In this document: one piece after another, positions 35,050 to 45,791 of the stretch | Position numbering within the stretch: position 1 is the stretch's first letter | Layout of the letters: each line of letters starts with the position of its first letter | NCBI GenBank assembly: GCA_025449115.1 | Contig: JAHLKC010000113.1 | Coordinates: 1-64,000, forward strand | Direction of reading: 5' to 3' | DNA: 64,000 nucleotides | From: Chytridium lagenaria | Lineage: Eukaryota > Chytridiomycota > Chytridiomycetes > Chytridiales > Chytridiaceae | The notes under the pieces: model-generated | Told to the model about the DNA's origin: nothing | Databases searched by the model: none | Seen by the model: only the letters and a program-made list of their open reading frames with translations | Made by a program: the position numbers and the translations under genes

Positions 35050-36116
35050 ATGCTTACCAACATCATCCTCGCTTGCGCTGCTGCCGTCCTTGGAGCATCC
35101 TCCGTGTCTGCGGGTGGAGCACCAACCGTCAAGGGTGTGTGTCCCGTCCTCTGATCACTTGATCGCACATGTCTGATCAATGATCTAACGTTGATCCATT
35201 CAGGCATCCGCACCATCGTCGCATTCGGTGATAGTCTAACGGACACTGGCAGGGCGACACAAATCACCGCCGCTGCCAACTTCCCCGCCCCTGGCTTCGC
35301 TTTCCCTCCCCTCCCCTACGCCAGCGGTCGCTTCACCAACGGCCCAACCTACATCCAGGTCATGGCTGCCAACAAGAATCTCACTGTTATCAACGAAGCC
35401 GTCGGGGGTGCCACCACAAACGACGCTGTCGCCTTTGGTTTCCTTGGTGACTTTAGAACCCCTGGCAGATTCGTCAAGGTTCCTGGTGTCAACACCCAGA
35501 TTGCCGAATTCAAAAACTCCACCAAAGCTCCTATTCTTTGCAAGCCCAACACCCTCGCACTTGTTTGGAGCGGGGCGAACGACAATTTCAATAATCAGCG
35601 CTTTGGGCTTAACCAAACCGGCGACTTTTTTGCCAAAGCCTCTTACGAAAACTGGGTCTCCCTCTCGTCCATAGGCACGCGCAATATTCTTACCATCCTT
35701 CGTAAGTACCATTTTCCCCTCATTTTCTTCCCATACCTCTGTTCTCATGTATATATTCCTCTCTCTAATGTAAAGCCGCCCGTCTCGGTGCCTTTGAAAA
35801 CCAATTCGGCGACGAGATCATTGCTCAAGCGAACCGATTCCGCCACGCGCACCCCAGAGTCCGTCTTGAGATCTATGATTCGTCTGCAGTCATTGTTCCG
35901 GTTGCTCAAAACCCTGCAGCGTTTGGATTCGACTTTCCCATCACGGCGAGTTGCTGCTCGAGCTGCACCAGCGGGTTGCCGCCTATTGGAAGTGCTGTGG
36001 TGTGCGCTAACCCGGACAAGTGGGTGACTTGGGATAATGTTCATCCTACTGCTGCATCTCATAGACTTCTTGCTGCGGGCGTTGAGGCGTTCATTGGGGA
36101 GAGGTTTGGGTTTTAA
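35050..36116 (+). CDS. Secreted GDSL/SGNH hydrolase, paralogue 2
   Basis: Same family as its neighbours. The signal peptide (MLTNIILACAAAVLGASSVS) ends near AGGAPTVK and an intron (35135-35203) follows. Block I is VAFGDSLTDTG, block III is SGANDNFNN (Ala replaces the second Gly seen in the paralogues), and block V is WDNVHPTAASHRLL. Shared segments are GRFTNGPTYIQV, NEAVGGATTNDAV and TGDFFAKASYENW. This copy has no intron in block III. Instead an intron (35702-35775) splits TILP-ARLGAFENQFGDE. The cysteine group is ASCCSSCTSGLPP. The protein ends in ERFGF at 36116, matching paralogue 3 (AKFGY). About 305 residues after splicing, extracellular. Confidence 0.92.
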
Positions 36117-36991
36117 TAATAACCTTTCTTTTGATGCTGCCCGACGATGCTTTGTTTCGCTGTCATATTTTGACTCCTCATTCTTTTTCGGCTTTTCTTG
36201 TAATGCCTAAGGCGCTTTTTAGCAATCCGCGTCACATACTTTTACTAAAAAACCGTGGATATGTTCCATTTCATTTATTAATTATCTTGGCCGTCTCCCA
36301 GTGCTCCAATGTTTTGCCTGACTCCGTCCGTCAATCTCGACAAAGGTCACGACACCAGCTTTGAACATATTTTTATTCTTTTCCCAGTTAATTCGCTGCA
36401 GCAAATATAATCAGGGCCCATTATTATTGGCAATTTCGTCGTCAAAATAAAGCAACGAGGTTACCTAATTATACGGCAGCTCATGTGCCGATGATAAGGA
36501 ATAAATCCAAAGTGCCCAACAACTCACTCCATCGTGGGACTTAATTCCGACAGCACACATGGTTTCAGATCGGCTATGGCAGAGTCGGACAAGGTTGAAG
36601 ATTTTGGGTGCGACGGTGGCCTCCTGTCAGTTGGGTGCAGAAAAGGAAAATTGAGGAAAAGGTTTTTGAGCCGAGACACCACCTCGCAGCCCTCATCATT
36701 GTTTACCCGGCACTTCGGCGAATTATTCACCTTAACGGGACTGTGAACTTTTCTCAGGTGAGAGGGTGCCACGGAAGGGCACAGAAAAAGCGATGAAAAT
36801 GAAACACGGACAATTTTCGATGATAAATCTATTGCCGAGGCAGAAATACAAACAAGTAATAAATAATAAGCACCACTCACACCTGCTGGCCTTTAAAAAG
36901 CGATGAGGGGTGTCCTCTTCCGTGAAAAAAAAAAAGAGAGAGAACCATAATTAGAGATATTTCCTTTCCATAGAAACCAACAAAGTTCATC
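36117..36991. other. Spacer between GDSL paralogues 2 and 3
   Basis: No coding signal. A short purine run lies 5' of the paralogue 3 start. The repeated same-strand spacing of about 0.9-1.5 kb between cluster members fits tandem duplication. Confidence 0.4.
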
Positions 36992-38114
36992 ATGCTCGTC
37001 AACTTCATCGTCGTGCTCGCCGCTGCTGCTGGTATCGTCAACGCAGTCCCTGCTTATGCTCCTCCCTGCAAGGTCAAGCCCACCACTCCGATCTCCACCA
37101 AAGGTATCAATCGTTTTTCATCAAGTGCCTTTTCTTTTTCGTATCGGCCGATTTTTATGCTGTGGTGTTTGTAAACTTTTCTCTAACAGCTGTTTCCTCC
37201 CACAGCCGCCGTTGAGGAGATTGTTAGCTTTGGTGACAGTTTGACGGACAATGGAGCTGGCAACAAAATTACCTCTGCCCTCGGAATCCCCTTCCCCAAC
37301 TCATACTTCAATGGACGTCTTTCCAACGGTCCCACCTATATCGAGGTCGTTGCTGAGAAGCGCAAGCTTCCCCTCGTCAACAACGCCATTTCTGGAGCCA
37401 CCACCAACGATGTCGTTGTCAAGGGTTTCCTTGGTGACATCACCATTCCCGGCGGTCACGTTCTTATCCCAGGTGTGAACACCCAGATCGCCAGCTATGT
37501 CGCAGTCCCCGAGCAGAAGGCTATTCTTGCGAAGAACACCACCCTTACCACCATCTGGTCTGGCGGTAGGTTTTAATTCACTTACTTTAATATTCGGAAT
37601 ACGATTCTGATCTTGAACATCATTCAATCATTGCTGAACAGGTAACGACAACTTCAACAACGCGAACCCCTTCTTCAAGCTCGGCAAGACCGGCGACTAC
37701 TTCGCTAAACCCCAATACGACAACTGGGTGGCTCTTGCTAACGCCGGCTCAACCAAAATCCTCACCATCCTTCTTGCCAGAACCACCCCCTTTTTCAACG
37801 CATTCGGCGACGAGATCATTGCGCAGGCTGCAAACTTCAAGAAGAACTTCCCCAACGTGCAACTCGAGATTTACGACATGGGAGAAGTCTTCCTTCCCAT
37901 CATCGCTGACCCTATCGCTGCTGGATTCGAGAAGGGCCCTACCGACGTTTGCTGTGTTCTTTGCTCCACAGGTCTTCCCCCCGTTGGAAGGGCCACGATC
38001 TGCGCTAACCCTGACAAGTGGATGCTTTACGACGACATCCACCCTACCGCCGAGATGCACAGGCGTTACGCTGCCGGCCTCGACGCTTTCATTGCCGCCA
38101 AGTTTGGCTACTAA
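36992..38114 (+). CDS. Secreted GDSL/SGNH hydrolase, paralogue 3
   Basis: The signal peptide MLVNFIVVLAAAAGIVNAVP is followed by a Pro-rich linker and an intron (37104-37205). Block I is VSFGDSLTDNG, block III is SGGNDNFNN, interrupted by an intron (37566-37641) at the same codon as in paralogue 1, and block V is YDDIHPTAEMHRRY. Other shared motifs are GRLSNGPTYIEV, NNAISGATTNDVV and KTGDYFAKPQYDNW. The cysteine group is VCCVLCSTGLPP. The product is about 310 residues, secreted. Codons are strongly C-ending (for example AAC, ACC, GTC), more so than in paralogue 1, which suggests high expression. Confidence 0.93.
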
Positions 38115-38388
38115 AGCCGTTTCTTCTTAGAATCATATTCCCTTTTACTCTGATGCGCTTTTATCTCTTTTTCTCGGTTATCTCCCATTTTATTGTTTCG
38201 CAGCTAATGACGCTGTTTCTGTTTAAATAAAAGTAATGCCGCCAACAGAATATTTATTATTTACACGTCCAACGTTTACTAATAATAATAATATATAACC
38301 GCCAAAAGACATCATACACAAATACCACAAAAACAGAAAATACAAATATTTTATGTACATATGTGTTGGTTTTTAAATTTTTGTCCTG

Positions 38389-39909
38389 ATGAACGGACAT
38401 CACCCTCCACCTCCAACCTCGTCCACCGACACTCCTGCCCCATCATGCGCTATATGCCTGGAGGACAACACCAACCTCAAGACAGAATGCTGTAAAAACA
38501 GGTACCACATGATGTGCATCTTAAAATGGGTTATGATTTCACCCACATGCCCTACATGCCGAACACTCTTCTCCAACGATCTTTCATATCGCGCTAGCCT
38601 CTTTGCATATGCTCGCTATCCATCCGAGGAGATTCGTGCTCAGACGGCAGGCTTTCTTGATTCTGATGAGTATGGCCGTTTTGGCCGTCCCCATAATAAC
38701 GAAGGCTCGGAAGACGACAACGACCACGAAGGCGCTTGGATATCTGAGGTTGAAGATGAGGATGAAGATGAAGGTCGCGCTAGCCTCTTTCTATCTGCTC
38801 CCTACCCATTCGAGGAGATTCGAGCTCAGACGGCAGACTTTCTGGATTCTGATGAGTATGGCCGCTTTGGCGGTCCCCATAATAACGAAGGCTCGGAAGA
38901 CGACGATGACCACGAAGGCGCTTGGATAGATCAGGATGAAGATGAAGAAGAAGTGGAGCAGGAGTACTATCATGAGGAGGGCGAAAATGATGATGAATAT
39001 GAACTAGAAGAAGGGAACTATAATGAGAGCGAAGATGAGGATGATATATGAAGTAGAAGGAGGGGACTATGATGAGGAGAGCGGGGATGATGATAATGAG
39101 TTTCTGGCAGACGAAAGTTACGTGGACAGCAATGCAATCTCGCAAGAAGAATTTGTTGAATCTGAAGATGATTTGCAGTTAAACGAAACGTATGATGAGG
39201 AGAGTGAAGATGATTATGAATATGAAGTAGAAGGAGGGGACTATGATGAGGAGAGCGGGGATGAGGATAATGAGTTTCTGGCAGACGAAAGTTACGTGGA
39301 CAGCGATGCAATCTCGCAAGAAGAATTTGTTATATCTGAAGATGATTTGCAGTTAAACGAAACGTATGATGAGGAGAGTGAAGATGATTATGAATATGAA
39401 GTAGAAGGAGGGGACTATGATGAGGAGAGCGGGGATGAGGATAATGAGTTTCTGGCAGACGAAAGTTACGTGGACAGCAATGCAATCTCGCAAGAAGAAT
39501 TTGTTGAATCTGAAGATGATTTGCAGTTAAACGAACCGTATGATGAGGATGAATATGAAGTAGAAGGAGGGGACTATGATGAGGAGAGCGGGGATGAGGA
39601 TAATGAGTTTCTGGCAGACGAAAGTTACGTGGACAGCGATGCAATTCGCAAGAAGAATTTGTTGAATCTGAAGATGATTTGCAGTTAAACGAACCGTATG
39701 ATGAGGAGAGTGAAGATGAGGATGAATATGAAGTAGAAGGAGCGGACTATGATGAGGAGAGCGACGATAATGATGAATATGAAGTAGAAGGAGGGGATTG
39801 TGATGAGGAGAGCGAAGATGAGGATAGTGGGTTTCAGACAGACGAATGTTACGAGGACAGCGATGCAATCTCGCAAGAAGAATCTGTTGATTCTGAAGAT
39901 GATTTCTAG
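38389..39909 (+). CDS. RING-finger protein with acidic tandem repeats
   Basis: The N-terminus carries a RING-type zinc finger: CAICLEDN, then CCKNRYHMMCILKW, then CPTCRTLF (about residues 20-62). This suggests an E3 ubiquitin ligase. It is followed by two copies of a 62-residue unit (RASLF...EEIRAQTA.FLDSDEYGRF, from 38590 and 38776). A long series of 58-residue acidic units follows (EVEGGDYDEESGDEDNEFLA, then ADESYVDS.AISQEEFV), with starts at 39050, 39224, 39398, 39557 and 39730 and a partial copy at 39781. The reading frame breaks at about 39043 and 39647; comparison with sister units shows a one-base gain and a one-base loss. Joined, the protein would be about 505 residues and extremely acidic after the RING. 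No known protein of this layout is recognised. Confidence 0.7.
38590..38960 (+). repeat. Two tandem copies of a 186-base coding repeat
   Basis: Copies start at 38590 and 38776. Both begin CGCGCTAGCCTCTTT and encode the FLDSDEYGRF block. They differ at scattered bases, so the duplication is not brand new. Confidence 0.9.
39050..39830 (+). repeat. Tandem 174-base repeats encoding acidic 58-residue units
   Basis: The marker GAAGTAGAAGGAG (with one late variant) occurs at 39050, 39224, 39398, 39557, 39730 and 39781. Steps are 174, 174, 159, 173 and 51 bases. The 159-base step removes five codons in frame, the 173-base step breaks the frame, and the 51-base step is a partial unit. Copies are nearly identical, so recent amplification or gene conversion is likely. 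Confidence 0.95.
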
Positions 39910-39930
39910 TTAAACGAACCACAAGTATGC

Positions 39931-40263
39931 ATGGAGCTGTCAGTCTATGAGGGGCATTGTTCCAATATGGTTCAAAACAAAGACGAGCCCAGACAAATCA
40001 CGTCCCCGAAAGTTCGCCAATGTGCGGGCTTTGCAAGACCATCTCGAAGTACACGTCAACATACCGTCTGGACGTGTTGTGGAAAGGTTTTTGTGAATGA
40101 AGAGGGGTTTAGGAATCACTTTCCATTCATTTTTGAAGTGGATGGGAAGCCAATGCTTGTCTTTTCACCTTTCTTTAATCCTTATTCTTGTATCTTTTTC
40201 TTATTCTTCTCTGCTCGAAACCCCTGTCTTGCGCCTTTGCCTGGCATGATGTCCCAGCCCTGA
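39931..40263 (+). pseudogene. In-frame continuation with a possible zinc-binding segment
   Basis: Downstream of the stop at 39907-39909 the same frame continues without further stops to 40263. It contains VRQCAGFARPSRSTRQHTVW and then TCCGKVFVNEEGFRNHFPFI. This Cys-x-Cys-like pair with a later His at zinc-finger spacing looks like a degenerate C2H2 finger. The stop codon TAG falls where sister repeat units have CAG (Gln). The segment may therefore be a former C-terminal domain of the RING/acidic-repeat protein, now cut off, or a separate short gene starting at the ATG at 39931. The last third is hydrophobic and may be non-coding. Confidence 0.35.
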
Positions 40264-41372
40264 CAACTCAACAATCTTCACAACCCTCTCCACTTCCTTC
40301 TCGCCTGAAATATAAACTCCGCCTATTGCTTCACATCATTCCTCTTAAGCTTTCAACGCTGTCTTCTGAGGCATTAATCATGACGGATCGGGCGGCAGTT
40401 GGCATGGCTGAAACGTTTCACCATTTTCGACCAAGAATGTTTCCTTCACTATTAAGCTTGCTCTTTGCTTCGATCCACCAAATCCGAAGTTTGCGGGAAC
40501 GCGATATCCGCGGACCGTTATGATCACGGATGAAGTTAGAGTCGATGGAGCGTTTCTGTATCATTTTCTGGGACGTTGTTTAAGCAAGTCCGAGAAAAGG
40601 GGTGGCAGTGTTAATTCAATCACTTTTGTATCATGATGCTGTGGCGAGGAGGCTCGCAATAAAGTCCTCTTCTGTAATCAGATTAAACGTTCGTTAATTT
40701 CATTAGGATACAGCGCACGGCAGAGCAAAGACTTTTGTTTTGTGGACTGTCTCCCCCATCTTCACGACTTTTCTAGGCCCTTTTTCGTGAAAGGCGAGAC
40801 GGGACACTATCATTAAGTAGATTGAAAGCGCTGTAGAGGCAGTCGAGTGGGATTTATGGATAAGAAGAAACGATGAAGAACGAGTCGTCGCGGATTCATT
40901 AATTAAGCAACGTGATAAAGTGAATTGCGCACAATGGAGAGAAACGAAACTATGTTAATCGATAGCTTTGTTTCGTTAGTTCATATATCGCTTGTAGATG
41001 GATACAGTAAGTTTTTTTTTGACAGGGAGCTGTTCTCGTAATAGTCTATGTAGTTCCATAATCTGTACATCAATATCCATCGCTATATCTTGCCTTTCTA
41101 GAATGAAAAAACAGAACGAGATAAATGTAATATGACATAATTTAGTAAATAAGGAAAAGGAGGCAGCAAAGGAAAAAAAATAATATGTGGCGTTTCATTG
41201 TCTAATTCTCCGTCTTCATCTGATGCACTCGGGCATCATCATTGTGGTTTAATAACGCGTCATAAAAATATGAATATACTGCCACAGAATATGATTACTA
41301 TTACTGCATCATCAAACACCGTCTACCTCAGACTACAATCATACTATATACATTCTGAACCCTCCCCCATCA
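40264..41372. other. Intergenic region
   Basis: Convergent spacer between the RING-repeat gene and the minus-strand RhoGAP gene. It is AT-rich toward the right. No supported gene, RNA or repeat. Confidence 0.45.
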
Positions 41373-44300
41373 TCACCGCACATTCTCTTGATGATACGCA
41401 AATATCGCATCAAAATTTGTCAACAACATGTGAAGCCCTGCAGTCGATGCCGTGTGCACCAACTCCTCAAGCAACAACAACCTTGACATTTTCCGTTTCG
41501 TCAACAAATTCCATCCAAAGCCATACGTATCGCATTCCCCAAACTCAATATCAGACGCCTCAACCTCCTTTTCCTCAAGTAACGCCTCATCGCCATGTGG
41601 ATGGTGATCTTCTTCCGTAATAGGTATCATTCCAACTGTTTCTTGTGGATTACTCATGGACGCGTCTGGTGATGATGATTTTGTCATTTCAATCGCGTTT
41701 GCTGTAGCTGGTTTGCTATTCGATGTTGGACGCGGTTCAGTCGCGGGTCTTGGTTCGTTGATGCTAAGATTTAGGTTGCTTCCATGCGTCTGCGCCTGCG
41801 CGTCGCCGGTCTGCTGCTGCTCTTGGTCGGATAACGTCTGACCGTCTGGTATAAGTACAGGAGATTCACCACTTGATTGCTCGGAGCCTTCAAAGGTAGA
41901 TAATCTTGAAGGGATTTGGAATAAGAGGTTTGCGAAAAGGAAGGCAATGCCTTTATGGAGGTGGACACCTTCATGGTAGAACGCGGTTCCGAGCCTTATA
42001 TTTTGAGAGAAAAATGTCAGATTGGTGATAAGTAGGCTGTAAGACAAACCTCGTAAGATGCCCAAATAGGGCTTTGATGATAATGTAATCGTCGTGCACC
42101 AGCCTCGCAACTATTCTCTTCATCTCATACATTCGATGCTCGTCCTCATCATCTTGTTCTGTGAAACACGTGTTTTAAAATTATTTTACACAATAGCCAC
42201 TAGAGTTACGAGAGCATATCTAAAACTTACCCATAACTTCGACCAGAGAAGCGGCCACACCCATCGGAATCATTGAATCAGGTAACATGGCCCGAAGATA
42301 GCGGAACAGATTCCAACACATCTCACAGACGATTTCAGGTGACATGGCTTCGACGGGTACAGTCGGAAGCATATCAATGTCACGAAGAAGCATTGCCATC
42401 TCGTTTTCACGGATAGTGGTTGCGCGGTTATCCATAATGGCAAAATCTGTAGAAAAATGAGAAAGAAATTCGTCTACACACAGGAATCGAATTTACCATT
42501 GACGAAACTGACTCGAAGCTCGCGCAATGTTTTCTCGTCTTCTCCTCTAGGAAGAATTTCTAAATAAATATTTAAGTATTACACAGATGGAATGAATGGG
42601 GTTAAATCAAAGAATAAGGAAAACAATCATCTCATACCATCCTCCATCTTTTCCACGATAAGCTCTAGAATCTCACGGATATGCTTCTGCTTTTCAGGAG
42701 GCGGTTTCGCACGTGGTACAAATTCTTGAGGAGGATGCTCCACCGCTTTCGGTTCCGGCAACTCTGCAGGTATCTCAACAGGCACACTTTGCTCAACTTC
42801 TGGCTCGTCTTTTTTTCTCCTTATCGCAGGATAACTAATCTTGGGTTTAGGTGCGGCAGCTGGTCTCGGTTGTAAAGGTTTTAAAGTAACTTGACCCACT
42901 ATCATCATCATTAAGACTATATCTACTAAACCATTGATTGAAAAGCACTCACCTGGCTGATCCTCATACTTATTCAACACTTTAAGAACGTGATGAGCAA
43001 ATTTATTCGCAGTTGGTAAAATGTTTCCATTCGAATCCCGCAAATCCTCATGCTCATGCGGAAACGGTCCCACCGTATCCTCAGCAACGGAATCCGTACT
43101 GAAAAAAATATAATCCTTCCCATCATACTTTCCAAAATCAATTTCATCTTCCTCATCCTCATCATCTGCCAACAACGCTCGCCTTGTCCTTTCCGCTAAT
43201 TCCTTGGCAGCCGTACCTATGAAACAGTTTAAATTTCAATAAACCGAGTATCATTCTCACGGTTCTTCATCACTTGCGCAAAGTTGATTGCCGCAGCTCC
43301 ACCAGGCCTCCAAGCTGGTTTGGGACCCTCCGTATTCGTTGAACTCCGTCTCCTTTGCCCCAGAGGCACCTTTGGCATCCCTCCGTCATAATCCAACATC
43401 CTCTCCCTAATCTCCTGCGGCGTCAAAAACTTCGACATCTTCTCTTGAATCTGAGCGCCATCCCCAAACCCGTCCTTTTTAAGTTCATCCGTCGCTTCGT
43501 CTGCCTCCGTCTGCATCGCGAGCCGGTATTCCATTAACGCGTTGATATGAAGGGGTTGAAGGTCTCCGGGTTTACCAAACGACTCGGGAAGTGAAAAGGA
43601 TTGACGGATATCCCCAGTGGCTTTAGGGGGAAGCACGGGTTGAGCGGATCGCAAAAGGCTTTGAACCTGAATCGCACCATCCCCATCAAACCCTTTCCCG
43701 GACTTCCCCCAATCCATTGACGGATTTCTGGAAGCGCTGGTTGAAAGAGCCGGAAGATAACGAACAAGCGCAGCGCCGTTTGTTGCAACGAGAGAGAGTT
43801 TCCGACCAGGAAGTTCCGGCATCCGTGGTACATTGAATTGCGGTAAAATGTCCATGTTTTCTGAGGCTGGTGGATTCGATATCGACCTTTTATGAGGCGC
43901 CGCTCCGGATGGCTGCAAAAGTGTCCTCTTACGTGCAACCCCAACAGCAAACTTATTGTTCTCATCGATTCCTGGTAAAAACGACGAGTGTTTCGACCTC
44001 CCTCTTTCCTCTGCATCCGAAACGCTTCCAGACTGTTTAAGCTCATTCGCAATCAATCCCCCAAGAGCATTTGACCGTCGCTTATCTTCGTCTTCTCCAG
44101 GAGGATCTGTCAATGACCTCTTATGGCCCTTTTGTCCTCTTAACCGGCTTGGTCGATCATCCCCCCCAAATCCAGTTTCCCGTGTCATCTTCTGGTAGTC
44201 CATCCCTTCCGCATTTCTTTGCAGATGAGGTAATTCACGAGGGTCAAACCCAATTCCCCCACCATAACCCCGCCGTTCCGACACACCCTCCACTGTATGT

Positions 44301-44815
44301 GAAAATAGTTGTTGTTGCCGGTTGTAATTTCGTAACGGTTCCTTTCGATGTCCATCCGATTGCGCATTCTGACCTATTATCTCTTTCCAAGTTCTGTTTA
44401 CGCCGTATGTTCGTAAAGCATTAACTTGGGCGTCCCTGTTTGCATTGGCGTGTGAGGTGAGGCATGTTGTTGACCGTCGAGACGAAGGAGTAAGACCTTT
44501 CGTCCGTCATCGTACGGCATCGTGGCCCTCGTGTCGACGTGGTAGCTCCTGGAGCAATGGAATGTACCGAAGGAGTCTGTAGATGGCAATGAAAAGTACG
44601 TGTTCCAAGCCCTGCGATGCACTAAAAGAGAGTATTCCAATCAAATCGCAGATGTTGACGGGATGCTGAACGGCGACCGAGATAAGTCCGATGGTGGGTT
44701 CTGATTGGGATGTTGCTGATATTGTCTCAGTTGGTAGTGTCTTAAAAGGCTGAAACAGTCGGACGGACAGGAAACTCATCTCTTCTCTGGACAACTTGCT
44801 ACACCAGCGCGGCAT
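41373..44815 (-). CDS. Probable RhoGAP-domain protein with long disordered N-terminal region
   Basis: Read from an ATG at 44815 (MPRWCSKLSREEMSFLSVRL). The N-terminal 90 residues are compact and hydrophobic (QHPVNICDLIGILSFSASQG, EHVLFIAIYRLLRYIPLLQE). A Ser/Pro/charged region of about 500 residues follows. The C-terminal part resembles a divergent RhoGAP fold: KHIREILELIVEKMED, then EILPRGEDEKTLRELRVSFV in place of the usual GIFRxSG block, AMSPEIVCEMCWNLFRYLRA-MLPDSMIP like the VAxLLKxxLRELPxPLI helix, IVARLVHDDYIIIKALFGHL, and finally HKGIAFLFANLLFQIP like the NLAxxFxPxLF motif. Several introns split it (for example at 42540-42640 and 42160-42235). RhoGAPs switch off Rho-type GTPases. The catalytic arginine position is uncertain, so activity is not assured. 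Confidence 0.45.
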
Positions 44816-44958
44816 CTGACCAGCATCAATTCCATACGCTCATGAGGAGGTGAAGATGAATATGTATCTTACTGCATCCCCTCAATGTGCCAACATCAGG
44901 TTCATGGCAAAGTTGACGTGATGTGCCCGCCCAAAATTCAGAAATCAAAATTCGACAG
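44816..44958. promoter_or_regulatory. Short divergent promoter between RhoGAP-like gene and LAMTOR1-like gene
   Basis: Only 143 bases separate two start codons that face away from each other. Shared control elements are therefore likely, though none stands out by eye. Confidence 0.45.
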
Positions 44959-45596
44959 ATGGGGTGTTGTGCATCGAGAAAGCGAGAGTCTTCGACACCC
45001 TCCGACGAGGTCAACGAGCAAACAAGTCTTTTACATTCAACAGGCACAAACGATCCTGTCGAGATGTGAGCTTCCCATCTCTATCGAATGAAGTGGCATC
45101 ATTCTCACACATTGATATATTTCTTCAGCATCCCGCAGAACAACACCGTCATTACACAACAACGAGAGCAGGAAACACTCAAAAAGATTGTGAAAACAAC
45201 AGCAGAGTAAGCTGGGAACATACCGTTCGACTACTAACGGTTATTGATGCACAGGAATCTTATAGATATATCGTCTATTCGTTTGCTGGATAAGATTCAA
45301 CCAGAGCATGCCGTCGAAAGAGCCAAAGAATACAGGTTAGTCCGCACCCCCACGATTTTCGTACATTAACGGTGGGACCACAGGAGCATCATTTCAGGCA
45401 TGCCTGGTCTCAATGCACTTCCCTCCATCGTCGCATTTTCCCCCGTCCGCTCTCCAACATCACCGAAGCCCTATCAAAACCAGGCACAGTTCAAGACGAC
45501 GACATTCGGCAAGCAAGTGACGTTCTTTTGCAAGTTCGTATTGCTTTAGAGGAAGTTAAAGTTCAGGAAGTTGGGGAAGTGGTGGTTGCGTTATAA
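44959..45596 (+). CDS. LAMTOR1: LAMTOR1-like Ragulator subunit
   Basis: LAMTOR1 anchors the Ragulator complex, and so the Rag GTPases and TORC1, to the lysosome or vacuole. The start MGCCASRKRESS has the Gly2 and Cys pair needed for myristoylation and palmitoylation, as in animal LAMTOR1 (MGCC). The conserved core is TLKKIVKTTAENLIDISSIR, then EHAVERAKEYR, then a RPLSNITEAL / DDDIRQASDVLLQVRIALEE segment. These match in order the human blocks around ILAKTASNIIDVSA, EYMDRARQYS and the C-terminal helix. The four exons are 44959-45065, 45129-45206, 45255-45335 and 45384-45596, with clean GT...AG junctions and compatible phases. One base is off in a C-run near 45440. Dikarya have only the very divergent Ego1/Meh1 analogue. 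Confidence 0.78.
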
Positions 45597-45791
45597 AGTT
45601 TTGCGTCTCTCAATGTACAGTTTTGGTTTTTACTTCTTGCAAAGATACTCTATATTTTATGCTTCCTTGATGGGGTTTCGTAAAGATTGTAGTTTGTACA
45701 GATAAACATCGTGGTGCCTCATAAAGGACGATGGGTTGTGAGGGGTGGTGAAAAAAAAACAAAACATTTTAGGCGGTATCATTGGACATCT

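Noticed and set aside
39050..39830. Regularly spaced repeats that could suggest a CRISPR array
   Set aside because: Units are 174 bases, fully coding, without unique spacers, and the genome is eukaryotic.
39018..39922. Minus-strand frames with His/Pro/Leu-rich repeats (LLLLHIH...) across the acidic repeat array
   Set aside because: They mirror the acidic repeats on the opposite strand; the plus strand has the RING domain and a sensible start.
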